Positions 15,023 through 20,771 of a stretch of 25,923 nt of DNA are shown one piece after another. The first letter of the stretch is position 1. Each line of letters opens with the position of its first letter. The DNA comes from a virus. The stretch covers positions 1 to 25,923 of the IMG/VR virus record IMGVR_UViG_3300005541_000021, one strand, 5' to 3'. A program made the position numbers and the translations under genes. The notes under the pieces were generated by a model that was not told the DNA's origin, ran no database searches, and saw nothing but the letters and a program-made list of their open reading frames with translations.

Positions 15023-15082
15023 GTTACACCTCTATAGTTTAGTTAATGTTGTGACCATTTAAGGTCTTCGGATAAATCCATG

Positions 15083-15106
15083 AGAGACACTGTGATCAAT
15101 GTCTCT
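15083..15106. promoter_or_regulatory. Hairpin in the leader of the Sak4 gene
   Basis: AGAGACA (15083-15089) and TGTCTCT (15100-15106) form a 7-bp stem around CTGTGATCAA, about 60 bases upstream of the Sak4 start. No T-tract follows on either strand, so it is not a plain terminator. It could be an operator or an RNA control hairpin. The rest of the 15023-15129 gap is AT-rich with no gene seen. Confidence 0.35.
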
Positions 15107-15129
15107 GGTATATTTATCTATTTACTAAT

Positions 15130-15210
15130 TTAATTTGTTATTAATATTATTGAGTAAAAAATACATACAAATACAAATGAGAAAAAGAATGCTTGGATAA
15201 AATAATTCAT
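15130..15210 (-). CDS. Possible 26-residue membrane microprotein
   Basis: A 26-codon frame starts at 15210, where ATGA overlaps the stop of the upstream gene, as in many neighbouring gene pairs. It is almost one continuous hydrophobic helix: MNYFIQAFFFSFVFVCIFYS then IILITN. That is the size and shape of a single-pass membrane peptide. It may be real because of the coupling, but an AT-rich region yields hydrophobic codons by chance, so confidence is low to moderate. Confidence 0.35.
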   Translation of the reverse strand: MNYFIQAFFFSFVFVCIFYSIILITN

Positions 15211-15515
15211 GATGCAAGTCTCCAGTCCATAGAGTGGTAATCAATTAAATCTGCTTTATCTTCCGTGTGTACCTGGTCAATTTCATTATCTATCAATGAT
15301 TGCATGTATTTTTTATTTTCTATAACTAATGCATTTACTCCAGATTCATTAGAGCAAAATAGTTCATAGTCCTCAGCGGAAACGATATGAGATAGAAATA
15401 TTTTCTTATCATGTAAGGGCAACTCATCAACAAATAGAGAGTAATATTCAGGATCAACCTCTTTGTAAGACCGGATAATGTCATGGATATAGGATGTTAA
15501 TGCGCGAGATATCAT
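15207..15515 (-). CDS. Hypothetical 102-residue phage protein
   Basis: Start at 15515, 2 bases after the upstream stop. It is mostly helical and acidic: MISRALTSYIHDIIRSYKEV, DPEYYSLFVDELPLHDKKIF, SAEDYELFCSN, and the end DYHSMDWRLAS. No Cys pairs, signal peptide or membrane segment. Coupled with the 67-residue gene upstream and the 26-residue frame downstream. The family is not recognised; small acidic early phage proteins can mimic DNA or bind host enzymes, but nothing here proves that. Confidence 0.5.
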   Translation of the reverse strand: MISRALTSYIHDIIRSYKEVDPEYYSLFVDELPLHDKKIFLSHIVSAEDYELFCSNESGVNALVIENKKYMQSLIDNEIDQVHTEDKADLIDYHSMDWRLAS

Positions 15516-15517
15516 TA

Positions 15518-15721
15518 TTAAACACCTTCCTTAGTGCCGACAATATTGTCTATAAATAACTCATTCCATTTATGAGCTACATCTATTGCTTTTGATACAT
15601 GTCTATCATTGATCAAGTCTGGGTTGCAATCGGTTATTGATAAAACCTTATGAACTAGATCAATTGCTATACTAATCAGTTGAAAATTTAAAATGTTTCT
15701 GTTACTAATAGCGCTATTCAT
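15518..15721 (-). CDS. Hypothetical 67-residue phage protein
   Basis: ATG at 15721 with GAGGAG 7 bases upstream; a TTG five codons earlier was rejected. The product has NILNFQLISIAIDLVHKVLS, CNPDLINDRHVSKAIDVAHK and WNELFIDNIVGTKEGV, two amphipathic helices each containing I-D-x-x-H-K. The repeated ID(L/V)(V/A)HK suggests an internal duplication of about 33 residues. No known domain. Preceded by a hairpin at 15751-15780. Confidence 0.5.
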   Translation of the reverse strand: MNSAISNRNILNFQLISIAIDLVHKVLSITDCNPDLINDRHVSKAIDVAHKWNELFIDNIVGTKEGV

Positions 15722-15750
15722 ACATTGACTCCTCAAAGTTATTTATGAAC

Positions 15751-15780
15751 GGGGTAAGTTGGTTGCCACCTGCTTACCCC
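15751..15780. promoter_or_regulatory. Strong 8-bp hairpin between leftward genes
   Basis: GGGGTAAG (15751-15758) and CTTACCCC (15773-15780) form a perfect stem with a 14-base loop. It lies just after the stop of the RHH gene at 15791 and before the next leftward gene. Read leftward, no T-tract follows (GTTCATAAATAAC), so it may protect or process the message rather than end it. Read rightward it is followed by ATTTTTATT, but no rightward gene is present. Confidence 0.45.
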
Positions 15781-15790
15781 ATTTTTATTA

Positions 15791-15967
15791 CTATTCTTCC
15801 CCTACTACATTCTCTATCTTGTTACGTTGTTTATTTATATGTCTTTCTAATATATCCCTAACTACTTCTTGTAGTGTCATGTCTTTATCTATGGATATAA
15901 TCTTTAACTTCTTCCAACATTCTACTGTTACCTCTATATTTATATTCTTGTTACCTTTTGTTACCAT
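15791..15967 (-). CDS. Small ribbon-helix-helix-like regulator
   Basis: 58 residues from ATG 15967 with GGAAG 5 bases upstream. The pattern NINIEVTVECWKKLKIISID, KDMTLQEVVRDILERHINKQ is that of MetJ/Arc-type RHH proteins: a basic leader, a beta strand (I-x-I-x-V-x-V) that would sit in the DNA groove, then two helices. It has a short acidic tail. It follows another RHH gene by 59 bases. Together they head the leftward operon, so they are likely regulators of the divergent control region. Confidence 0.65.
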   Translation of the reverse strand: MVTKGNKNINIEVTVECWKKLKIISIDKDMTLQEVVRDILERHINKQRNKIENVVGEE

Positions 15968-16026
15968 GACTACTTCCTTATTTATTACTGTTATTTATCT
16001 TATTTACATACATAATATAAATGCAA

Positions 16027-16209
16027 TTATACCGATGTATCATCACTTGTCAACTTATCATCAAACTTTTTTTTGTATTTCTTTACGCATCTCACAATAA
16101 TATCCGTCATGGATTCTTCTTGTTCAGCAGCTGTCTTTTTTAAGAACATCCATATGTCTTTTGGCATGCGCATGTTAAAAGTTTTTATCTCTGTCTTTTT
16201 ACTTCCCAT
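16027..16209 (-). CDS. Arc-like ribbon-helix-helix regulator
   Basis: 60 residues, AAGGA 8 bases before ATG 16209. FNMRMPKDIWMFLKKTAAEQ and EESMTDIIVRCVKKYKKK match Arc/Mnt-type repressors: strand F-N-M-R-M-P, helix A with D-x-W-x-x-L-K-x-x-A, the turn E-E-S-M-T, and helix B. It is the first gene leftward of the divergent control region, the usual place for a switch repressor. The TTACGT boxes at 16613-16668 are candidate targets, though the link is inferred. Confidence 0.75.
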   Translation of the reverse strand: MGSKKTEIKTFNMRMPKDIWMFLKKTAAEQEESMTDIIVRCVKKYKKKFDDKLTSDDTSV

Positions 16210-16679
16210 TTTGTTAATCCTTTTGATTGCTTATTTATTGAATTGATTAAATGTATCACATTATGGATATTTTTACAATTGTGGTGAATTAGCTGCTTGT
16301 ATTGCCGAGTATCACCTATAATTTTGAAGTATTTTTTTATTGCGAATCATGTGAATGCACTCGAAATGGGTAGCAGTAACCGCAGAGTTAGCGCCGCAGT
16401 ATCGCAGCGAGTGCCGAGCTAGGTAAAAGTCTTGTAATTTACTGCATAAGACTTAAAAAATTAATCGCAATTGAGATATTTATTGAGTAATTAATAAGAT
16501 TAATTTATGAAATTTAATTTTGAATGGGAAATCGAAGAGAGCTAAGGTAATATTGATTTAAGAGAACATGCGCCCTGTTGAAGCAGAGCGCACACAACAT
16601 CCATTGGTCATCCATTACGTACTTATAATCTTAACGTAATGAGTGAAATGGATCAACATTTACGTTAAGGAAATTAACT
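16210..16679. other. Divergent control region and candidate replication origin, no gene seen
   Basis: This 470-base gap separates the leftward operon from the rightward replication operon. A GC-rich block is closed by GCACTCG (16357-16363) and CGAGTGC (16408-16414) and contains four GCAG units. Next is an inverted repeat, AAGTCTT/AAGACTT (16427-16454), then about 100 bases of very AT-rich DNA (16450-16550). A further hairpin is TGCGC/GCGCA with inner CTG/CAG (16569-16592). Structured DNA beside an AT-rich tract and directly before a replication protein gene suits an origin. No reading frame with a good start was found. The origin call is inference. Confidence 0.4.
16601..16668 (+). promoter_or_regulatory. 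Replication promoter with TTACGT operator boxes
   Basis: A perfect TATAAT lies at 16624-16629, with a poor -35 (CCATTG) 17 bases upstream. CATTACGT (16613-16620) and ACGTAATG (16634-16641) form a perfect 8-base inverted repeat centred on the -10. TTAACGTAA (16631-16639) is inverted again as TTACGTTAA (16660-16668), just at the ribosome binding site of the gene at 16680. Three related boxes around a promoter indicate repressor or activator binding. Confidence 0.6.
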
Positions 16680-17471
16680 ATGTCTGTAAATAAGTTAGAT
16701 TTTGATTCAATCATTCAATCCAAAAAAGGTTTTACCACTTCCCTCAATGATGTCATCCAAAATATTCGCGATCCCCTAATTCTTGGAATTTATGTCTATC
16801 TCACTTCCTTACCCCCTCAATGGTGTGTAAATCGTAATCACTTAATGGATCATTTTAATATCGGAAGAGAAAAATTACATAAGGCATTGCGTTGGTTGCA
16901 TGTAAATTATTTGATCAGCTATGAACAACAAAGAAATGCTAATGGAACTGTGGATAAGTCCACAATGGTCGTTCATGAAGGCTGGGAATTTTTAGAAAAA
17001 GTTGTTAATAATCAACAATCATCATCCGCACTACTGAAAACCCGTATAGCGGCGCCAACCGCACTACTGAAAAACCGTACTCCGGTTGAACCGTACTCCG
17101 GTGAAACAGCACCTATAAATACAATAGAAAATATAAAAGAAATAAAAAGAGAGAGAGTGACGCGCCAAAAACGCGCTCCTCTCTCTGAATCTTTTGTTTT
17201 TAACAATGAGGTAAAGCAACTCGCTGAAGAAGTGGGTAGGCGTGTTGGCTTAACAGGGTCTCAATTAAGAGAAAAATTTGTTTTGATATGCTTGGAGTCG
17301 GGTAAAACCAGTGCTGATTGGAATGCTTCTGCTAAGAAATTTCTTCTTACTGAAAGAATTGTAATAAAAGAAAACAAAATTCCTACTGCTAATAATTATC
17401 CTACAGGCACAGCTTATAAATTTTTCGACGATCCTACTCATCCATCTAATAATTTATTGTCTAAACATTAA
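16680..17471 (+). CDS. Phage replication protein with winged-helix domain
   Basis: 263 residues, AAGGA 8 bases before the ATG. The N-terminal ~100 residues form a winged-helix module like those of phage replication initiators and DnaD-type proteins: LGIYVYLTSLPPQWCVNRNH, then a helix-turn-helix IGREKLHKALRWLHVNYLIS, then a strand pair. A polar linker (~105-165) follows. The C-terminal domain has LTGSQLREKFVLICLESGKT and SADWNASAKKFLLTER, the W-x-x-x-F/A-K-x-x-L pattern seen at the end of phage replisome organisers. It probably recognises the adjacent origin and loads the helicase. Controlled by the TTACGT boxes. Confidence 0.7.
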   Translation: MSVNKLDFDSIIQSKKGFTTSLNDVIQNIRDPLILGIYVYLTSLPPQWCVNRNHLMDHFNIGREKLHKALRWLHVNYLISYEQQRNANGTVDKSTMVVHEGWEFLEKVVNNQQSSSALLKTRIAAPTALLKNRTPVEPYSGETAPINTIENIKEIKRERVTRQKRAPLSESFVFNNEVKQLAEEVGRRVGLTGSQLREKFVLICLESGKTSADWNASAKKFLLTERIVIKENKIPTANNYPTGTAYKFFDDPTHPSNNLLSKH

Positions 17472-17542
17472 ACATTTTTGACGATGATGGGCCGCTTTTA
17501 ATTGCCATAGCTCAGCTGCGGCAAAAAGTTAAGGAAAAGTTC

Positions 17543-17941
17543 ATGGAAGATTTAACGCAATTGGAAATGCGACTGGGTGATAAGATTTGTCATTTAATTA
17601 AACAAATTTATTTTGAAAGTGACACATGGCAATCTTCTTATCGCAAGATAGCGGTAAAATTTAGTTTATTTAAGCGAATAATGCGCACATTTTATCCGGA
17701 TATTGTCGAGATAACGGATATTTTGTCGAAGGTTCAAGGATTTATCGCCAAAGACGTGGAAGATATCTTTAGCTTTGAAGATCGAGTCAAAGAGGAAGTT
17801 AAGGTTATCCAGGGTGCCAAATATGACAAAAGGGTGACTTGGGTGCCGATCGGGATTGAAAGGCTAGAGCTGTTAGAAGCGATACGCCAAGTGACGGTTA
17901 ATGACGCCGTGATAGAAGTTAAGAAAAATATTGCCGTATGA
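17543..17941 (+). CDS. Hypothetical 132-residue phage protein in the replication operon
   Basis: AAGGA 9-10 bases before ATG 17543. The sequence is alpha-helical, with mixed charge: QLEMRLGDKICHLIKQIYFE, AVKFSLFKRIMRTFYPDIVE, VEDIFSFEDRVKEEVKVIQG and a C-terminal IGIERLELLEAIRQVTV. No Cys cluster, nucleotide-binding motif or membrane segment. It follows the replication protein after a 71-base gap that includes a small TTGCC/GGCAA stem. Function unknown. Confidence 0.55.
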   Translation: MEDLTQLEMRLGDKICHLIKQIYFESDTWQSSYRKIAVKFSLFKRIMRTFYPDIVEITDILSKVQGFIAKDVEDIFSFEDRVKEEVKVIQGAKYDKRVTWVPIGIERLELLEAIRQVTVNDAVIEVKKNIAV

Positions 17942-18012
17942 GCTCCAAATTTATTCATGACAAATAGATTGACTATTTTTAGTGGTTAGGTATAGGGTAT
18001 ATTTTAAAGTTC

Positions 18013-18041
18013 GTTAAAATTGAAATTTAGTGGGTTATAAT
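18013..18041 (+). promoter_or_regulatory. Possible promoter before the nuclease genes
   Basis: GTTAAA (18013-18018) and a perfect TATAAT (18036-18041) are 17 bases apart, 38 bases before the ATG at 18079. The -35 is imperfect. A second, weaker pair (TTGACT 17969, TATAGG 17991) lies further upstream in the same 137-base gap. Confidence 0.45.
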
Positions 18042-18078
18042 GGATGTTGTAAATTATCGCTAGGGAAGGTAAATAAAA

Positions 18079-18273
18079 ATGTTCCACGCAGAACATAAAT
18101 CGCAATTGGAAAAAGATTATCAATGGCAGAAGAAAGGGAAAAAGTACAAGACTAAATATTTTTCGGCATTAGGGGAATTATTCGGGAGAGAACCGCATGA
18201 CAAGGATTGTCAGCGAGATCTTGCCAACGGAACGGCAAGAACAGATTCAGTTTGTGACATGGTTAAAGAATAG
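18079..18273 (+). CDS. Small basic protein overlapping the VRR-NUC gene
   Basis: 64 residues with GGGAAGG about 10 bases upstream and a promoter candidate before it. The first ~40 residues are strongly basic (SQLEKDYQWQKKGKKYKTKY), suggesting nucleic-acid binding. The last 25 codons overlap the start of the VRR-NUC gene in another frame, which is longer than normal for this phage. Either the overlap is real or the message is shared by coupling. No family recognised. Confidence 0.45.
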   Translation: MFHAEHKSQLEKDYQWQKKGKKYKTKYFSALGELFGREPHDKDCQRDLANGTARTDSVCDMVKE

Positions 18274-18574
18274 GGGATTTAGGGTGGCCGCGTCTGCGAA
18301 TGGCGGGTCACGGCATCTTTTGGAGGCGATTGCGCTTAAAAAAATGGGCGTCTCCAAGGGATTTCCGGATGTTGAGGTGCCATTACCCAGCGGTCGTTAT
18401 CATGGGTTTTATGTTGAAATGAAGCGTCAAAAAGGTGGAAAAGTCTCTATAGAACAGGCAGAATGGCTCGCTTATTTACGTGAGAAAGGGTACTGGGCGG
18501 AGGTCGCTCGGGGATTTGAAGAGGCCAAAGAAATGTTTCTTCATTACCTTTCTTTTATGCCAAAAGCCGCTTAA
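18197..18574 (+). CDS. VRR-NUC domain nuclease
   Basis: 125 residues. The VRR-NUC fold of the PD-(D/E)xK group is clear: EQIQFVTWLKNRGFRVAASA, a helix with LKKMGVSKGFPDVE in which P57-D58 are the metal-binding pair, then HGFYVEMKRQKGGKVS with E74-x-K76, and Q87-A-E-W. Length is that of stand-alone phage VRR-NUC proteins, thought to act on branched DNA in replication or packaging. GGGAGAG precedes the ATG. It overlaps the 64-residue gene and is followed 9 bases later by a small membrane protein. Confidence 0.85.
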   Translation: MTRIVSEILPTERQEQIQFVTWLKNRGFRVAASANGGSRHLLEAIALKKMGVSKGFPDVEVPLPSGRYHGFYVEMKRQKGGKVSIEQAEWLAYLREKGYWAEVARGFEEAKEMFLHYLSFMPKAA

Positions 18575-18583
18575 GGAGAAGCC

Positions 18584-18736
18584 ATGCTGATTATTTGTAT
18601 GTTCATTTTAGGATTTATTTGTGGGGCGATCTTATCTTATATCTCCTTTAGGCCAGTCCATTTGGCATTAGAATCTCTTGAAAAAAAACACGAGCAACTC
18701 ATTTCAATCCTGTCTCAATGGCAGAGAAAAGTTTAG
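18584..18736 (+). CDS. Small single-TM protein, possible holin or spanin component
   Basis: 50 residues with AAGGAG 5-6 bases before ATG 18584. A hydrophobic helix fills residues 2-21 (LIICMFILGFICGAILSYIS), and a charged, coiled-coil-like tail follows (LALESLEKKHEQLISILSQW). N-terminal helix plus periplasmic or cytoplasmic coil is the form of small holins and inner-membrane spanins. It lies 250 bases before the lysozyme, which supports a lysis role without proving it. Starts 9 bases after the VRR-NUC stop. Confidence 0.5.
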   Translation: MLIICMFILGFICGAILSYISFRPVHLALESLEKKHEQLISILSQWQRKV

Positions 18737-18814
18737 TCCGTCATGTTAATTTGGAACTCCTCGTTCCTTGAACCACTCCTCGTTTTGTGAAATTAACTGC
18801 GTTTGATTGGACAA

Positions 18815-18846
18815 ATCCTCACCAAGGTTGGTGGGGATAATTTTAT
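18815..18846 (+). terminator. Probable terminator or attenuator before the lysis genes
   Basis: ATCCTCACC (18815-18823) pairs with GGTGGGGAT (18830-18838) over 9 bp with one T-G pair, loop AAGGTT, followed by AATTTTAT. The wobble pair favours the rightward strand. It sits directly before the ribosome binding site of the gene at 18858, so it may attenuate. Just upstream, ACTCCTCGTT occurs twice within 32 bases. Confidence 0.55.
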
Positions 18847-18857
18847 AAGGAAATTTT

Positions 18858-19025
18858 ATGGTAGTGTCGCGATGCTGTAAGAATGAAGTCTGGGTTTATC
18901 ATGGCAATGAAGGGACGTCCTTTTACATTTGCAATAATTGTGATAAAGCTTGTGATACGATGGAAAATCCTAGAGGGATAAGGAATGTCTATGATGACGC
19001 CAGGAATGCTCGCGAAACTACGTAG
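18858..19025 (+). CDS. Small zinc-ribbon-like phage protein
   Basis: 55 residues, AAGGAAA before ATG 18858. C6-C7 and, after VWVYHGNEGTSFYICNNCDK, C25 and C28 with another Cys at 32: the CC...C-x-x-C layout of tiny zinc-ribbon proteins common in phages. The C-terminus is polar (RGIRNVYDDARNARETT). The last 41 bases overlap the start of the lysozyme gene, so the two are translationally linked. The function of the family is not known to me. Confidence 0.6.
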   Translation: MVVSRCCKNEVWVYHGNEGTSFYICNNCDKACDTMENPRGIRNVYDDARNARETT

Positions 19026-19419
19026 ATCGTTAATCCAGCATGAGGGATATGAGAAATTTCCATATATAGATACAGTCGGTAAAATAACCATAGGGATTGG
19101 TTATAATTTAACCGATCGTGGCATGGATGATGATTGGATAAATAAAGAGTACATTAAGGACGTGGCCTATTTTTATCATCAACTCTCTCAATATTCGTGG
19201 TACTTAGACCTAAATCCTGACCGACAAATAATTTTAATCGATATGGCATTTATGGGATGGAAACGATTTATTGAATTTGAAGATATGATTAAGGCGCTAG
19301 AGCAGGGCGATTATGTTACGGCTTCTAAAGAAATGTTACAAAGCAAATGGGCTGAGCAAACAAAACGACGTGCGGAAACTTTAGCACAAGGAATGCTAAC
19401 AGGAGAGTATAATATATGA
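18985..19419 (+). CDS. Endolysin, T4-type lysozyme (GH24)
   Basis: 144 residues. HEGYEKFPYIDTVGKITIGI carries the catalytic triad E20, D29 and T35 with the same spacing as E11, D20 and T26 of T4 lysozyme. GYNLTDRG follows, and the C-terminal helix pattern SKWAEQTKRRAETLAQGM matches the family. It cleaves N-acetylmuramic acid-N-acetylglucosamine bonds in peptidoglycan. No signal peptide, so a holin is needed for export. ATG 18991 has better spacing from AAGGA (18980-18984) than ATG 18985, so the protein may be two residues shorter. Coupled to a 101-residue holin-like gene. Confidence 0.9.
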   Translation: MSMMTPGMLAKLRRSLIQHEGYEKFPYIDTVGKITIGIGYNLTDRGMDDDWINKEYIKDVAYFYHQLSQYSWYLDLNPDRQIILIDMAFMGWKRFIEFEDMIKALEQGDYVTASKEMLQSKWAEQTKRRAETLAQGMLTGEYNI

Positions 19420-19721
19420 ACGTTAAGGGAATATTTGAAGATGCGCTACCTATTATATCTACTTTTGCGCCCACTATTGGCGCTGCTCTTGGTGGTCCTA
19501 TCGGGCTTGCAACAGGTTATATTCTTCCTCTTCTGGCTCACGCTTTTAATATCGATCCATCTAACTTATCAGACCTCGCAACAAAGATTATCGGAGATCC
19601 AGAAGCTCAAGCGAAGCTTCAAGTAATAGAAGCTAATCATGGAAGTACGGTCGATCTTCTCATGAAATCTGTAAATAACTTGTCGAAAGCTGAAGTTAGT
19701 ATTAATCTTGAATGGAAATAA
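19416..19721 (+). CDS. Short holin-like protein with truncated C-terminus
   Basis: 101 residues, ATGA overlap with the lysozyme. Residues 1-45 (IISTFAPTIGAALGGPIGLA, TGYILPLLAHAFN) form a weakly hydrophobic Gly/Ala helix pair, followed by a polar helix with PEAQAKLQVIEANH. This is the N-terminal layout of the 3TM holin family (GTA_holin_3TM type), which normally adds two C-terminal transmembrane helices. Here the frame ends at NLEWK with none. It may be a natural short form, a truncated gene or a lysis regulator. Position next to the lysozyme supports a lysis role. Confidence 0.55.
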   Translation: MNVKGIFEDALPIISTFAPTIGAALGGPIGLATGYILPLLAHAFNIDPSNLSDLATKIIGDPEAQAKLQVIEANHGSTVDLLMKSVNNLSKAEVSINLEWK

Positions 19722-19753
19722 ATTACTCACGTTCGCAAAGGAATTGCGTATCT

Positions 19754-20200
19754 ATGACAGACAAAGTTAAACGTCCTATAGGTCGACCCGATAAATTTAC
19801 CCCTGAAAGACGTCAAGCTATCCTTGATGATATCTCCCATCGTATTCCCTATGAATTTGCAGCCGAAGCTAACGGAATTTGCGAAGACACACTTTATGAA
19901 TGGTTAAAGCGTGGGTTTATTGATAAAAAAATTGGAATAGAGAGTGAGTATGCTATTTTTTCCGAGGATTTAAAGAAAATTGAACGAAATAAGATCAGAG
20001 AACACCTTGAATGTATCAATTCTAATCCGGAAAGATGGCAGGCACAGGCATGGATTTTAGAGCGACGATGGTGGAAACAGTTTAGTCCTAATGCAGCCGT
20101 ATTGGATTTCAATAAACGATTAGATCGCATGGAAGCGGAAGAAGGAGAAAAGGATGTCAAAGCTCTCAGAGGCAAAGCGAAAGAAATTACCGAAAAGTGA
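19754..20200 (+). CDS. Terminase small subunit
   Basis: 148 residues from ATG 19754 (MTDKVKRPIGRPDKFTPERR); an in-frame ATG at 19712 overlaps the previous gene and lacks a clear ribosome binding site. A helix-turn-helix (IPYEFAAEANGICEDTLYEW) is typical of DNA-recognising small terminases, followed by helices with the NPERWQAQAWILERRWW motif also common in them. The protein binds the packaging start site and recruits the large subunit encoded at 20768. The 3' end overlaps the next gene by 47 bases. Confidence 0.8.
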   Translation: MTDKVKRPIGRPDKFTPERRQAILDDISHRIPYEFAAEANGICEDTLYEWLKRGFIDKKIGIESEYAIFSEDLKKIERNKIREHLECINSNPERWQAQAWILERRWWKQFSPNAAVLDFNKRLDRMEAEEGEKDVKALRGKAKEITEK

Positions 20201-20381
20201 TTTTGGTATGCCAGGCGAAAAGAAATACCCTATGCCGGATAAATCTCATGCGGCTAATGCTAAGGCTCGTGCTAGCCAAATGGTGAAGAAAGGCAAGCTT
20301 AGCAAGAGTTCTGAACAGAAGATTGATAGCAAAGCCAATAAGGTTTTGGGTCATAAGACTTTGCGCGGTGTGCGTAAATAA
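20154..20381 (+). CDS. Small basic phage protein of the packaging region
   Basis: 75 residues, overlapping the small terminase by 47 bases, with AGAAGGAGAAAAGG just before the ATG. MPGEKKYPMPDKSHAANAKA and RASQMVKKGKLS, then KANKVLGHKT, is a familiar short phage pattern (R/K-K-Y-P-x-x-D-x-x-H-A-x-N-A-x-A-R-x-S-Q) often placed near terminase or prohead genes. It is highly basic. The exact role is unknown. Confidence 0.65.
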   Translation: MSKLSEAKRKKLPKSDFGMPGEKKYPMPDKSHAANAKARASQMVKKGKLSKSSEQKIDSKANKVLGHKTLRGVRK

Positions 20382-20397
20382 TAAAAAGGAATTTTAC

Positions 20398-20580
20398 ATG
20401 AAAGAAGATAATGGCGATCAAGGGGTAGGCGCAACAGCATTTGACCTACCTAATTCTCAACATCCTGATTACACCAATAAGATTCATTACGGTGATCAAC
20501 GTGTCCCTCATCCCACTAATAGTGCTGCTAAAGTAACGCCACATGCTGAAGTAATGAGAGCCTTCGTACAAGGAAAGTAA
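20398..20580 (+). CDS. Hypothetical 60-residue phage protein
   Basis: AAAAGGAATTTTAC before ATG 20398. It is polar and short: an acidic N-terminus (MKEDNGDQGVGATAF), then NSQHPDYTNKIHYGDQRVPH, and a C-terminal helix TPHAEVMRAFVQGK. No Cys or hydrophobic segment. It lies between two small packaging-region genes with 16- and 5-base gaps, so it belongs to the same message. Family not recognised. Confidence 0.5.
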   Translation: MKEDNGDQGVGATAFDLPNSQHPDYTNKIHYGDQRVPHPTNSAAKVTPHAEVMRAFVQGK

Positions 20581-20585
20581 GCTGC

Positions 20586-20771
20586 ATGAAGTGCAAGGAA
20601 TGTCATTATCCTGACTCTCATGTTGTCCAGACATACAAGGACGACTTGAAGAATTTAGTCACTCGACGACGAGAATGTTTGCGTTGTGGTGTGCGTTTTA
20701 CCACGCACGAAAAGATTCGAGACCCTAAATTACCTTCTATTGAATCGCATGGGATGGTCTCGCATAAATGA
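20586..20771 (+). CDS. Isolated NrdR-type zinc ribbon protein
   Basis: 61 residues. MKCKECHYPDSHVVQ, RRRECLRCGVRFTTHEKI reproduces the N-terminal zinc ribbon of the NrdR repressor, with Cys at 3, 6, 31 and 34 exactly as in NrdR and the R-R-R-x-C-x-x-C-x-x-R-F-T-T core. The ATP-cone that makes NrdR sense nucleotides is absent: only 17 residues follow the F-T-T-H-E motif. It ends in ATGA with the large terminase. A DNA-binding role in packaging or late transcription is inferred. Confidence 0.75.
   Translation: MKCKECHYPDSHVVQTYKDDLKNLVTRRRECLRCGVRFTTHEKIRDPKLPSIESHGMVSHK

Noticed and set aside
15781-16100. 113-codon rightward frame across the two RHH genes
   Set aside because: Antisense to two recognisable RHH proteins with ribosome binding sites.
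17507-17535. TAGCTCAGCTG motif resembling a tRNA D-arm
   Set aside because: No acceptor, anticodon or T-arm can be paired around it; only a small TTGCC/GGCAA stem is present.
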